Of a DNA stretch of 64,000 nucleotides, positions 42,819-51,831 are shown one piece after another. Source of the DNA: an uncultured Gammaproteobacteria bacterium (GTDB lineage Bacteria > Pseudomonadota > Gammaproteobacteria > Nitrosococcales > Methylophagaceae); contig CAJIZI010000001.1 of the NCBI GenBank assembly GCA_905181885.1, positions 186,001 to 250,000 of the forward strand, in the 5' to 3' direction. The position numbers and the translations under genes were made by a program. The first letter of the stretch is position 1. Each line of letters starts with the position of its first letter. Below the pieces are notes generated by a model. It was not told the origin of the DNA, made no database searches, and was given only the letters and a program-made list of their open reading frames with translations.

Positions 42819-44185
42819 TACTGCTTGCTGCCATCATCTTTAGCTTCTGCATTGCGTGCAATCATAGATGCACTTTCTTCATCAAAAATCTGTACTAAGC
42901 GATTACTTTTATCTGACAATAGACTGTGTATAAGTAGCAAGGGTATTGCTACTGCTAAACCTAGTTCTGTCGTCATTAATGCTTGCGAAATACCGCCTGA
43001 CATTAATTTTGGGTCCCCTGTTCCAAACAACGTAATTGCTTGAAAAGTTTCGATCATGCCCGATACTGTACCCAATAGCCCTAGCATTGGTGCAATTGCG
43101 GCTAAAATGGCCAAGGTCATTAAACCCTGTTCAACTTTGGGTATCTCTCGTAAAATAGCTTCATCTATCTTCAGTGCTAAAGTTTCAATATCGTTCGCTA
43201 AGCCTGTTTTATAAACGACTAAAATTCGACCCAAGGGGTTTGTAATATCCGGCACACTTTCTGTCAGCTGTGAAGCAACGCCTTTTTCAGTCTCCGTCAA
43301 TGAAATAAAACGCTGCAATGCTATTAGTAAACCAACCGCACCCAAAATCAAAATCAAATAGCCAATCCAACCACCTTGATGAATACGCTCTTTCAAGTTG
43401 GGCGTTTGAACTAATAAAGCCATAATTGCACCGCGAGTAGGATCTATTACGACCGGATGAAAAACACTCTCTTCAGTGGACTGAAAGTCATCTACAATAT
43501 TCTGTAACCTCGCTACAGGCTGCCTTCCCAGCTCCACCAAGTTCCCAGTCTCTGGTAAATACCTTAAAAACTTTCCCTCACTAAAAGCGGAGAATGGGCC
43601 AACCCGAGTGACCTGCTTTTCTTCAACAATACCCTCGACTGTTATCACTGCTTGAGTAAAACTTTTTACTTTGGCTGACTCGGTCATTTCCTGCTGGAGT
43701 GTTAACCAAACTTGACGGATTTCTCCGATCGTAGGCTGCTGCTTTCTTTCAGCTACATCACTTAAAAAAGTGCTCCGTTCAGGCAACTCTGCCGAAATCA
43801 TTGAACTCTGTAAAACACTACCGCTCTCAACTGCAACTTGTCTTACAGTCCCAAATAGCTCACCCAGAGCGCCTGATTTGATAGCTAAGTTTTTATTTTT
43901 CTTAGCAAGCACTTTTTCTTGTTTTTCAAATACTTTATTGAGCCGTTTCGTTCTTTTTTCTTGAGTGGCTAGTTGCGCTTTGGCCTCTACTAATAACTTC
44001 GCTTGTTGATTTCGCTCAGCAATAAACATCGCTTCACGCTGTTGATTTTGTTCCTGCTCCATCACACGGTCATGTTTAACTTGTTCGTATAATTGATCTA
44101 GGTTAGTTGGCTTTTCTGATGAATGTAAAGCTAGAACAGATGAACTAAATAAACCTAGCAATAAAAACTGCGCTATAGCCTTCAT
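42818..44185 (-). CDS. Long MotA/TolQ/ExbB-family protein with periplasmic coiled coil (TtpC-like)
   Basis: A 455-aa protein with a signal peptide (LLLGLFSSSVLALHS), a charged coiled-coil periplasmic region (about 30-270) and a C-terminal MotA/TolQ/ExbB proton-channel domain (LAILAAIAPMLGLLGTVSGMIETF and GGISQALMTTELGLAVAIPLLL). This is the architecture of TtpC, an extra component required by TonB2 systems in Vibrio. Start and stop overlap the flanking genes by one base each, indicating tight coupling. Confidence 0.9.
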   Translation of the reverse strand: MKAIAQFLLLGLFSSSVLALHSSEKPTNLDQLYEQVKHDRVMEQEQNQQREAMFIAERNQQAKLLVEAKAQLATQEKRTKRLNKVFEKQEKVLAKKNKNLAIKSGALGELFGTVRQVAVESGSVLQSSMISAELPERSTFLSDVAERKQQPTIGEIRQVWLTLQQEMTESAKVKSFTQAVITVEGIVEEKQVTRVGPFSAFSEGKFLRYLPETGNLVELGRQPVARLQNIVDDFQSTEESVFHPVVIDPTRGAIMALLVQTPNLKERIHQGGWIGYLILILGAVGLLIALQRFISLTETEKGVASQLTESVPDITNPLGRILVVYKTGLANDIETLALKIDEAILREIPKVEQGLMTLAILAAIAPMLGLLGTVSGMIETFQAITLFGTGDPKLMSGGISQALMTTELGLAVAIPLLLIHSLLSDKSNRLVQIFDEESASMIARNAEAKDDGSKQ

Positions 44186-44952
44186 TAAAGAGTACCTTCT
44201 GTCTTTATAGGCAAAACTAACAAATCTGGTGGTAATTGCTTGTTCGCAACTTTCAAACCTTTATCAATCGCTTGTCGATATTCACTGTCAAGAGGCCGCC
44301 AGCCCGCATCCCATACTCCCGCTTGCTGTCCATCCAGTGTTAAATAGTACAATCCAACTCGGCCAATACGTAAAAAGTTAACTGTTCTAATTCTTTCATC
44401 TAGCTCTAACTCGTCCTGATAAGCTTCAATCGTTCTACCATATTCCGTTTCAACCTGATAAGCCTCAAGTACACGGCGATATTTTTCAGCTAAACTCACA
44501 TCAGCCCTTTCCATTATTGTTTGTAATTCGGCAACTCTAAACTGTCGCTCTTCTGGTAAAAAAGGGATATCCAATGCAACAAACTGAGAAATCACCTCAA
44601 CCATTTTTAACATTAACGGTACGATCTCACGTTGGGTCGTTTCCATATTAATCAACTGCTCAGCAATAGAGTCTATTTCACCCTGTTGTGATAGTACTAG
44701 TTTATCAAGCTGGTTGTTATAGATCCGTAAACTTTCTGCTTGACGTAACAGGTTTCGATATTCTGCTAGCATCTGATCAGCCTGGTCGGCCAGTCCATCT
44801 ATTTTTTTCTGAGACTTTTTTGCTGTTAATTCTGTTTTAATTTGTAAATCAATCGTATTTTGTAATTTATCTTTATGGTCTGCCGCATGAGCAAGCGAAC
44901 ATAACATCACAGATGCTAAACCACAGACCCAGTTGATAATAATAATTCGCAT
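44185..44952 (-). CDS. DUF3450 periplasmic coiled-coil protein
   Basis: A 255-aa protein with a signal peptide (WVCGLASVMLCSLAHAA) and a long coiled-coil region (about 35-115). A DUF3450 C-terminal domain follows with VALDIPFLPEERQFRVAEL and GRVGLYYLTLDGQQAGVWD. DUF3450 genes conventionally head TonB2-type operons; the biochemical role is unknown. Its start ends the minus-strand run, so its promoter lies in 44953-45265. Confidence 0.88.
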   Translation of the reverse strand: MRIIIINWVCGLASVMLCSLAHAADHKDKLQNTIDLQIKTELTAKKSQKKIDGLADQADQMLAEYRNLLRQAESLRIYNNQLDKLVLSQQGEIDSIAEQLINMETTQREIVPLMLKMVEVISQFVALDIPFLPEERQFRVAELQTIMERADVSLAEKYRRVLEAYQVETEYGRTIEAYQDELELDERIRTVNFLRIGRVGLYYLTLDGQQAGVWDAGWRPLDSEYRQAIDKGLKVANKQLPPDLLVLPIKTEGTL

Positions 44953-45265
44953 ATCGGCGCTTTCCTATTTGTAAATTACTGGCTATTTAAGCAATAAAAC
45001 TTGGTTAAATAACGCTAATTTGGTTAGCTATAATACCACTCTCACTAGCATTAGCGCAGCTTAACAATCACCCTATTCAACAGCATACCCTGTGTAATGA
45101 AAATATAAATGGGTGATATCACCTAATCGTAGGCTAAATCGCTCAGCATTTTCATGATAGAAGACATTAGATTATGAGCAGCGCTATAACCAGTAATAAA
45201 ATCAAAAATCGGCTAAAATATTCACATCGCATTATATTTAAAATTATTTTGACTAAGGATCCTCC
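44953..45265. promoter_or_regulatory. Divergent intergenic region between the TonB operon and hemL
   Basis: About 313 nt between oppositely oriented genes, hence promoters for both should lie here. I see a TATAAT near 45032, two copies of TTGGTTA about 20 bp apart (45002-45030 area) and a perfect 12-bp palindrome GGTGATATCACC (45112-45123). No Fur-box-like sequence is present despite the TonB genes. An AAGGAT ribosome binding site precedes hemL. Confidence 0.4.
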
Positions 45266-46558
45266 ATGCAAACGAATCATGATCTCTTCACTCTAGCCCA
45301 GCGTCATATACCCGGCGGAGTTAATTCACCCGTAAGAGCATTTAACGGTGTGGGTGGCGATCCTATTTTCTTTCGTGAAGGTAAGGGTGCGTGGCTAACT
45401 GATGCCGAAGGTAAAAAATATATTGATTACATTGGCTCATGGGGCCCTATGATTCTAGGCCATGCTCACCCAGATGTTGTTGATGCCGTGCAAAAGGCAG
45501 CAATTAAAGGTCTTGGATTTGGGGCACCAACAGAAATTGAAATTGAAATGGCTGACTTAGTTTGTCAGCTAGTCCCTTCGATGGAGCTTGTAAGGATGGT
45601 TAGTTCCGGTACTGAAGCCACGATGAGCGCTATTCGTCTTGCCCGAGGTTACACGAGACGGGACAAAATTGTTAAATTTGAGGGCTGCTACCACGGTCAC
45701 GCAGACTCGTTGCTCGTTAAGGCTGGATCGGGAGCCCTCACATTGGGTGAGCCATCGTCAGCTGGCGTTCCAGCAGCTCTAGCTGAACACACCCTGACCT
45801 TAACCTACAACGACTTAGACTCCGTCAGCCAGTGCTTCAAACAACAGGGTAATGAAATTGCATGCATTATCGTCGAACCCATTGCCGGCAATATGAATTG
45901 TATTCCACCTCAAGCAGGCTTCTTAGAAGGCTTACGTCACCTTTGTGATCAATACGGCGTTGTTCTCATTTTTGACGAAGTTATGACTGGATTCCGCGTT
46001 TCTCTTGGAGGTGCTCAGGAACTTTATGACGTCAAACCAGATTTAACCACACTCGGAAAAGTAGTTGGCGGTGGGTTACCTGTTGGCGCTTTTGGAGGTA
46101 AAAAAGAAATTATGGAATATATTGCACCCTTAGGACCTGTCTACCAAGCAGGTACCTTGTCTGGAAACCCTATTGCCATGGCAGCAGGTCTGAGCACATT
46201 AAAATTACTACAAGCGCCTAATTTTCACCAACAACTTTCTGACAGTGCAGCAGCGTTAGTTCAAGGTTTACAACAAGCTGCTGATAATGCAGGTATAGGC
46301 TTTGCTACCAATCAGGTTGGCGGCATGTTTGGCTTTTTTTTTACACAAGAGAAAAGCGTGAGTCACTTCGCACAGGTCGTCGCCTGTGACCAGGAAATAT
46401 TTAAACAGTTTTTCCACGGCATGCTGGGCGAAGGAATCTATCTTGCTCCATCATCCTACGAAGCCGGTTTCATCTCTGCAGCACACGGTGAATTAGAAAT
46501 AAAAACAACTATAGCAGCTGCAAAAAAAGTATTTTCGACCTTAACAAAAAAACTATAA
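45266..46558 (+). CDS. hemL: Glutamate-1-semialdehyde 2,1-aminomutase
   Basis: Makes 5-aminolevulinate, the tetrapyrrole precursor, from glutamate-1-semialdehyde. The 430-aa protein is close to E. coli HemL (426). Motifs: [70 protein letters not shown] and the PLP-lysine segment [18 protein letters not shown]. It is followed 9 nt later by sbcB, an arrangement without an obvious functional link. Confidence 0.98.
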   Translation: MQTNHDLFTLAQRHIPGGVNSPVRAFNGVGGDPIFFREGKGAWLTDAEGKKYIDYIGSWGPMILGHAHPDVVDAVQKAAIKGLGFGAPTEIEIEMADLVCQLVPSMELVRMVSSGTEATMSAIRLARGYTRRDKIVKFEGCYHGHADSLLVKAGSGALTLGEPSSAGVPAALAEHTLTLTYNDLDSVSQCFKQQGNEIACIIVEPIAGNMNCIPPQAGFLEGLRHLCDQYGVVLIFDEVMTGFRVSLGGAQELYDVKPDLTTLGKVVGGGLPVGAFGGKKEIMEYIAPLGPVYQAGTLSGNPIAMAAGLSTLKLLQAPNFHQQLSDSAAALVQGLQQAADNAGIGFATNQVGGMFGFFFTQEKSVSHFAQVVACDQEIFKQFFHGMLGEGIYLAPSSYEAGFISAAHGELEIKTTIAAAKKVFSTLTKKL

Positions 46559-46567
46559 GGGCTCTAG

Positions 46568-48010
46568 ATGAAAACACTTTACTGGCACGATTATGAGACT
46601 TTTGGCCTAGACCCACGCTATGACAGGCCTTCACAGTTTGCAGGTATTCGTACCGATGAGGAACTCAATATTATTGGTGAACCATTAATGGTTTACTGCA
46701 AGCCAGCTGATGATTTCTTGCCGCACCCACAAGCCTGCCTTGTGACCGGTATCACGCCTCAAGAAGCTGCTGAAAAGGGAGTTAATGAAGTTGAATTCAT
46801 TAAACTTATTCATCAAGAGTTATCCGCTGACAATACCTGCGGCGTGGGCTACAACAGTTTAAATTTTGATGATGAATTTACCCGGTTTATCCTCTACCGC
46901 AACTTCTATGATGCTTATGCAAGAGAATGGCAAAATGGATGTTCTCGTTGGGATATTATAGATGTGGCCAGACTGACACGAGCTTTAAGGCCCGAGGGTA
47001 TCAATTGGCCTAATCGTGAAGATGGCAAACCTAGCTTTCGTCTGGAACACCTCACGGCAGCTAATAACATTCAACATAAAGGTGCTCACGATGCTTTAGT
47101 TGATGTCTATGCAACTATTGCCTTGGCTAAGCTCATTAAAAAAACCCAACCAAAACTATATGATTATGTTTATCAGCATCGGCAGAAACAAGCAATATCA
47201 CCTTTGCTAAATTGGAATGACCGGCTGCCTGTAATCCATGTTTCTCGAATGTACTCCAGTGAATATTACGGCACAGCTTTAGTCATACCGCTGGCTATAG
47301 ATCCCAACAATTCTAATGGCATTATCGTCTACGACCTCAGACATGATCCCTCTGATTTTATTAACGAAGACCCTGCCATATTAAGAGACTGGTTATTTTC
47401 ACCTTCCAAAAACTTAGCTAAGGGTACTAAACGACCTGCATTAAAAACTATTTATATCAACAAATGTCCTATCATCGTCCCAGAAAAAACACTCAATGAT
47501 GCTGCTGCTGATAGACTACAAATTGATAGAGAACTACATAAAAAGCACTTGCGCCAGATAAATGATGCTGGTGATCTCACAGCTAAAATTAATGCCATTT
47601 TCACCAAACCTGATTATCTTTCTACCGATGATCCCGATGCCAACCTCTATGGAGGTGGATTTTTTAGTGGTAATGATAAAAAAAACATGGCTTTAATTCG
47701 CGATACAGGAGCAGAAGAATTATCAACACTGGCAATCGCATTCGACGATTCCCGACTTGATGAGATGCTATTTCGATATCGTGCACGTAACTGGCCTGAT
47801 GGTTTAAATACTGATGAAAAAGAAGAGTGGCAAGACTACTGCAAACAGCGTTTAACACAAGAAGATAACTCAGCTATTTTGAACTTTACCCGCTATTTCA
47901 GTCAGATTGATGCTTGCAAAAAACAAGCTACAACTGATAAACAACAAAATGTCCTAGAAAAGCTCAAAGCATACGGCCTATCTCGTCAAGTCCAGCTAAC
48001 TAATCTTTGA
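46568..48010 (+). CDS. sbcB: Exonuclease I
   Basis: Degrades single-stranded DNA 3' to 5', used in mismatch repair and recombination. The 480-aa protein has the DEDD nuclease motif YDYETFGLDPRYDRPSQFAG at the N-terminus, GYNSLNFDDEFTRF, and HKGAHDALVDVYATIALA. A C-terminal ExoI helical domain follows (residues about 200-480). Length and motifs match E. coli SbcB (475). The gene overlaps none of its neighbours and ends 43 nt before the convergent isochorismatase-family gene. Confidence 0.95.
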   Translation: MKTLYWHDYETFGLDPRYDRPSQFAGIRTDEELNIIGEPLMVYCKPADDFLPHPQACLVTGITPQEAAEKGVNEVEFIKLIHQELSADNTCGVGYNSLNFDDEFTRFILYRNFYDAYAREWQNGCSRWDIIDVARLTRALRPEGINWPNREDGKPSFRLEHLTAANNIQHKGAHDALVDVYATIALAKLIKKTQPKLYDYVYQHRQKQAISPLLNWNDRLPVIHVSRMYSSEYYGTALVIPLAIDPNNSNGIIVYDLRHDPSDFINEDPAILRDWLFSPSKNLAKGTKRPALKTIYINKCPIIVPEKTLNDAAADRLQIDRELHKKHLRQINDAGDLTAKINAIFTKPDYLSTDDPDANLYGGGFFSGNDKKNMALIRDTGAEELSTLAIAFDDSRLDEMLFRYRARNWPDGLNTDEKEEWQDYCKQRLTQEDNSAILNFTRYFSQIDACKKQATTDKQQNVLEKLKAYGLSRQVQLTNL

Positions 48011-48053
48011 AAAACCTTTTCGTGAATTAATACAATAAATAGTGTCCCAACAC

Positions 48054-48620
48054 TTAGATAATTAGTTTAGCCAAGACTTTAAATTCAGCCCGACTCGCAT
48101 CACCCAACCATTCAAAAAAAACAGACTCAACATTGGTGACAATTACGCCAGCATTGCGTAACCTCCGTAGTCCATTATCTTGATTAGTCTTCGTTCGTGA
48201 AATCACAGCATCTTCAACAACAAAAACTCGAAAACCTGCTTTTTGGAGAGCCAAAGCCGTTTGCAAAATACAAATATGTGCTTCCATGCCCACTAATACA
48301 ATTTGCTTGCGGCCACTTTGATCAATAAGCTCAGCAAAACCTAACGCATCAAATGCCGAGAAGGATGTTTTCTCAATAACGGCCACTAAGCTTGTGAGTT
48401 GTTCATTCAATGCTGGCACAGTATGTCCTAAACCATCTGGATATTGCTCCGTCACAATAATCGGAATAGACAAAGTATTCGCTATTGTTAATAAGGTCTT
48501 TATCTTTTCAATAACATTTTCTTTAGCTTCAGTAGGCATAGCTGAAGTCAGTTTTTGTTGCACATCCATCACTACAACGAGGCTATCTTGAGAATCTGCT
48601 AAAAAGTTACTTTCTGTCAT
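48054..48620 (-). CDS. Isochorismatase-family (YcaC-like) cysteine hydrolase
   Basis: Soluble Rossmann-like hydrolase. Visible: VVVMDVQQKLT at the N-terminus (catalytic Asp region), TEQYPDGLGHTV, EKTSFSAFD (catalytic Lys region) and LVGMEAHICILQTALALQKAGF with the nucleophilic Cys. The substrate cannot be inferred. The frame opens upstream at 48638, which would overlap tolC by 16 nt. I prefer the internal ATG at 48620 (MTESNFLADSQ), just past the tolC stop, giving 188 aa. It is the last gene of the PCMT-like/rhodanese/tolC/hydrolase run. Confidence 0.85.
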   Translation of the reverse strand: MTESNFLADSQDSLVVVMDVQQKLTSAMPTEAKENVIEKIKTLLTIANTLSIPIIVTEQYPDGLGHTVPALNEQLTSLVAVIEKTSFSAFDALGFAELIDQSGRKQIVLVGMEAHICILQTALALQKAGFRVFVVEDAVISRTKTNQDNGLRRLRNAGVIVTNVESVFFEWLGDASRAEFKVLAKLII

Positions 48621-48622
48621 GC

Positions 48623-49939
48623 TTAATGTTCTAGCCATTGATTAATAAGCACAAGATCATTCCTTCTTAGCGTTCCTGCAGATTGCTTTAGACGCAAACT
48701 TGATAGAATGTAATCGTACATTGAACTAGAGTAATCTATTTTAGCCTTAAAAAAGTCACGCCGAACGTTAAGCACATCAACCGTCGTCCGAGTACCCACT
48801 TCATATCCCGCTTCAGTAGATACAAGAGCCTGTTTACCAGAGAGCAGTGCTTGCCTCAAAGCTTTCACTCTACTGATACCAGACACAACACCATTATAAG
48901 CTTCTCGACTTTGGCGAATCACTAATCTACGATGCTTCTCCTCATTTTGCATTGCTTGATCCATACGATGTCTAGCTTCACGTGTCTTAGACAGTACATT
49001 ACCTCCCTCAAAAAGAGGCAGTTTAAATCGAAGGCTCAATGTATCTTGATGCACCTTAGTACTACCTCCAAAATTACTCTCGCTTTGTGATGTATAGCTC
49101 TTTTCACCTACTAAATCTAAGCTAGGAAGATGGCCACTTCTTTCCAATGAAATGACTTGTTCCGCATCTTCTTTCAATTTTTTAGCCACTCTTAAACTTA
49201 GGTTATTTACTAATGCTGCTTTTACCCATTGTTCAATATTCTCAGGCTCTGGCTTTACTAATGGTATTTCATTTTGTAACGGAGCTAATCGCTCCCAATA
49301 AAGACCTGAAGTTTCCCGTAGATATTCTTTACTATTATCCAACGCATTAAAAGCTAAAATAAGGTCAGCATTTGCCAAATCCAAACCAGCTTGGGACTCA
49401 CTTAGGTCCGTAATGGTTGCTAGACCGAGGTCAAAACGTAACTGTACTTGTTCTAATTGTTTAGTATTAGCTTCTTTTTTTGCAGCGGCAAAGCCGACCT
49501 CATCCTGACGAGCCAGAAAATTAAAATATTGTTCTGCAACACGTAAAAGGAAATCTTGTTCAGCAATCATATAGTTAGCTTGAGCAGTCTCTATTGCAAT
49601 CTCAGCTTGAGTGCTTTTTATGAGGCTTTCTGGTCGATAAATGGGCTGAATGAGGCTTAATGTATAACCATGGCTGTTGTACTCATTATTGCCACCAAAT
49701 GTCATTGCGGAAGATCTGCGGCGGACTTTACCATTATTAGCTGATAGTGAAATTTGAGGAAGGAAACGTGCAGTCGCCTGAGAATCTAATTCACTCACAG
49801 CTCTTTGAGAAGCTGCCTCAGCTAACAATTGAGGATCACTTGTTAGGGCTCTTTCAAAAACTTCAATTAGGTCGTCTGCCCGACTCATTGATGAAGATAA
49901 TACGGCGATCAAACTGATAGTTATTGCAAACTGTTTCAC
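48623..49939 (-). CDS. tolC: TolC-family outer membrane channel protein
   Basis: Outer-membrane factor for type I secretion and efflux pumps. It has 438 aa. An N-terminal signal peptide (ITISLIAVLSSSMSRA) precedes two long repeated helical halves (EAASQRAVSELDSQA, ANADLILAFNALDNSKEY and LVSTEAGYEVGTRTTVDVLN near the end). The latter matches the conserved TolC signature. No RND or ABC partner gene is in this window apart from weak remnants at 55662-55895. A PCMT-like gene and a rhodanese gene lie just upstream, a common tolC neighbourhood in gammaproteobacteria. Confidence 0.95.
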   Translation of the reverse strand: MKQFAITISLIAVLSSSMSRADDLIEVFERALTSDPQLLAEAASQRAVSELDSQATARFLPQISLSANNGKVRRRSSAMTFGGNNEYNSHGYTLSLIQPIYRPESLIKSTQAEIAIETAQANYMIAEQDFLLRVAEQYFNFLARQDEVGFAAAKKEANTKQLEQVQLRFDLGLATITDLSESQAGLDLANADLILAFNALDNSKEYLRETSGLYWERLAPLQNEIPLVKPEPENIEQWVKAALVNNLSLRVAKKLKEDAEQVISLERSGHLPSLDLVGEKSYTSQSESNFGGSTKVHQDTLSLRFKLPLFEGGNVLSKTREARHRMDQAMQNEEKHRRLVIRQSREAYNGVVSGISRVKALRQALLSGKQALVSTEAGYEVGTRTTVDVLNVRRDFFKAKIDYSSSMYDYILSSLRLKQSAGTLRRNDLVLINQWLEH

Positions 49940-49948
49940 TCTATTTTC

Positions 49949-50272
49949 CTAATATACCGACATCGTAGTATCAACGTCAGTAGCCCATCCATTCATGCCA
50001 CCAGACAAATTGATCACATCAGTAAAGCCCAATTTTTCGAGGTATTCCCCTACATGTTCACTTCGCTTTCCGGATCGGCAAATCAAAACAATAGTCTGGC
50101 TATGATCTTCGCCCAACTGATGTAGCTGCTCTCCAAACTCTTGCATGGGTATAGCTATTGCACCAGCTATCATTCCATGAATTAGCTCATGCTCCTCGCG
50201 GACGTCGACTAAAGTTGGCGTAGGGCTATTACCCATTAGGTCTGCTAATTCAGTTGCTATTATTTGTTTCAT
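49949..50272 (-). CDS. Rhodanese-like single-domain sulfurtransferase
   Basis: A 107-aa cytoplasmic rhodanese domain. The active-site loop CRSGKRS carries the catalytic cysteine in IVLICRSGKRSEHVGEYL, and the CH2A-type segment LVDVREEHELIHGMIAGAIAIPM matches. It may move sulfane sulfur; the substrate is unknown. It lies 9 nt upstream of tolC and 12 nt downstream of a PCMT-like gene in a conserved block. Confidence 0.9.
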   Translation of the reverse strand: MKQIIATELADLMGNSPTPTLVDVREEHELIHGMIAGAIAIPMQEFGEQLHQLGEDHSQTIVLICRSGKRSEHVGEYLEKLGFTDVINLSGGMNGWATDVDTTMSVY

Positions 50273-50284
50273 ATCACACTCTAT

Positions 50285-50950
50285 TTAAAATTTAAACTCA
50301 GGTTTCGGCTCAGCATTAATCACTGCAGGAATCACTGTTTCTAGGACGGACTTGGTCTGCCACTCTCTTTCAGCTACTCTATAGATTAATTGTACTTCCA
50401 TATTTTGTTCTTGTCCTACGACTGCTAAAAGGCGTCCACCCACTTTTATATTTTGTAAGTAGTCGTCTGGAACAACAACGAAAGCCGCCGTCAATACGAT
50501 TACGTCAATACGATCAGAAAGAGGATAGATTTTTGATGCATCACCGACGCAATAAGTAATATTGTCAAAACCATAACCCTCTATATTTTGTTTAGCTATT
50601 AAAGATAACTCTTTCATAATTTCAATGGTTGTGACATGTTGCGCTAAAGTTGATAGCAGTGCGGTGAAGTAACCTGACCCTGTGCCAACTTCTAATACAT
50701 GTTCATCATTATGTATTTCTAACGCTTGCAACATTCTCCCATGTAAAATAGGCGGCAACATCATTTGACCATGGCCAATGGGAAGTGCAATGTCAGCATA
50801 TGCAATTCCTGATAGACTTTCGTCAACAAAATCAGCACGCTTAATCTGCTTTAATACTCCTAATACCTTATGATCTAGAACGTCTCCAGGTCGAACTTGT
50901 TGCTCAAGCATATTAAAATGAGCATTATTTTGATTTTGCACTATATTCAT
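50285..50950 (-). CDS. PCMT-fold methyltransferase linked to tolC
   Basis: Homologue of protein-L-isoaspartate methyltransferase found upstream of tolC in many gammaproteobacteria. The SAM motif VLEVGTGSGYFTALL is intact. The substrate segment reads GHGQMMLPPILHGRM instead of the canonical QTISQP of the pcm gene at 23408, so isoaspartyl repair may not be its role. I chose the ATG at 50950 (MNIVQNQNNAHFNMLEQQVR), as family members start just before the conserved FNMLEQQVRP. The longer frame from 51013 would overlap the msrA leader. Confidence 0.86.
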   Translation of the reverse strand: MNIVQNQNNAHFNMLEQQVRPGDVLDHKVLGVLKQIKRADFVDESLSGIAYADIALPIGHGQMMLPPILHGRMLQALEIHNDEHVLEVGTGSGYFTALLSTLAQHVTTIEIMKELSLIAKQNIEGYGFDNITYCVGDASKIYPLSDRIDVIVLTAAFVVVPDDYLQNIKVGGRLLAVVGQEQNMEVQLIYRVAEREWQTKSVLETVIPAVINAEPKPEFKF

Positions 50951-51040
50951 CCAAGTCAAAAAAAGGGATAATCCTAATAAGCTAAGGATAGAAGCTTTCA
51001 TATACTGGTGCAACTACATGGTTACGATAAGGATAAAACA

Positions 51041-51499
51041 ATGACAATTGCAACATTTTCCGCCGGCTGCTTTTGGGGTGTAGAAGAAAAGTTCAGGCAG
51101 TTTCATGGTGTATTATCTACACGAGTGGGTTATACAGCAGGTCATACAAATGATCCCGTTTATAAAACAGTTTGTACCGGCAATACCGGTCACGCCGAGG
51201 CTATTGAAATCACATTCGACCCAACTCTTATAAGCTATGAGGACTTACTTGATATCTTCTGGAAAATACACAATCCGACGACTTTAAATAGTCAAGGGCC
51301 AGATATTGGCAGCCAATATCGTTCTGGAATTTTTTATCATGACCATGAACAAAAACAACAAGCACTCGACAAAAAGCAGGCACTCAATCAAAGTCACTTT
51401 TCTGCTCAACTAATTGTGACCGAGATTACCCCTGCAAGTCATTTTTATTCTGCAGAGGCTTACCATCAATGCTATATAGAAAAACAAAAGCGTTACTAG
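51041..51499 (+). CDS. msrA: Peptide methionine sulfoxide reductase MsrA
   Basis: Repairs methionine-S-sulfoxide in proteins. The start ATG at 51041, after AAGGATAA, gives 152 aa and places the catalytic Cys at position 10 in SAGCFWGVEEKFR. An upstream ATG at 51008 would add an unmatched leader. Further blocks are VGYTAGHTNDPVYKTVCTG, HAEAIEITFDP, NSQGPDIGSQYRSGIF and HFYSAEAYHQCYIEKQ. Divergent from the PCMT-like gene. Confidence 0.95.
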   Translation: MTIATFSAGCFWGVEEKFRQFHGVLSTRVGYTAGHTNDPVYKTVCTGNTGHAEAIEITFDPTLISYEDLLDIFWKIHNPTTLNSQGPDIGSQYRSGIFYHDHEQKQQALDKKQALNQSHFSAQLIVTEITPASHFYSAEAYHQCYIEKQKRY

Positions 51500-51510
51500 G
51501 GGAAACAGCT

Positions 51511-51831
51511 CTAAGAGTCTACTATCGCCTCCATGTCTCCTTTTGCTCCTGTATTATCCACCCAGCGGATTGCAATTGTATCACCTACCTGACCACCCGC
51601 TAATTCAAATGAAAAATATGGGTTTTGCGAAGTTCCACTCCCACACTTAATCACTAGCACCTCATTATCATTTCTCCAACAACGAATGTCCTGAATAAAC
51701 TCGGCGTTAACGAGCATATTATCTTTATTTAGTTGCCGTCCTGAATGCATAGGATGAGCAAGTAATAGCCTGATATGTGTATTGTCCGCTCTTACTGTCG
51801 CACGAATACGATCCTCTGCTTTTATCATCAT
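51511..51831 (-). CDS. soxZ: Sulfur-oxidation carrier subunit SoxZ
   Basis: SoxZ pairs with SoxY to form the carrier that holds sulfur intermediates in the periplasmic Sox pathway. The 106-aa protein matches: IRATVRADNTHIRLLLAHPMHS, SGTSQNPYFSFELAGGQVGD, and IRWVDNTGAKGD. No signal peptide is visible (SoxZ travels with SoxY). Its start overlaps the soxY stop, so they are coupled. No soxXA, soxB or soxCD gene is in the window, so the partner pathway is unproven. Confidence 0.9.
   Translation of the reverse strand: MMIKAEDRIRATVRADNTHIRLLLAHPMHSGRQLNKDNMLVNAEFIQDIRCWRNDNEVLVIKCGSGTSQNPYFSFELAGGQVGDTIAIRWVDNTGAKGDMEAIVDS

Noticed and set aside
44953-45265. Fur box upstream of the TonB operon
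   Set aside because: No sequence resembling GATAATGATAATCATTATC was found there, unlike at 54011.
50285-51013. Membrane-anchored form of the tolC-linked PCMT-like protein
   Set aside because: The hydrophobic stretch lies upstream of where family members begin and would overlap the msrA leader; the internal ATG at 50950 is favoured.
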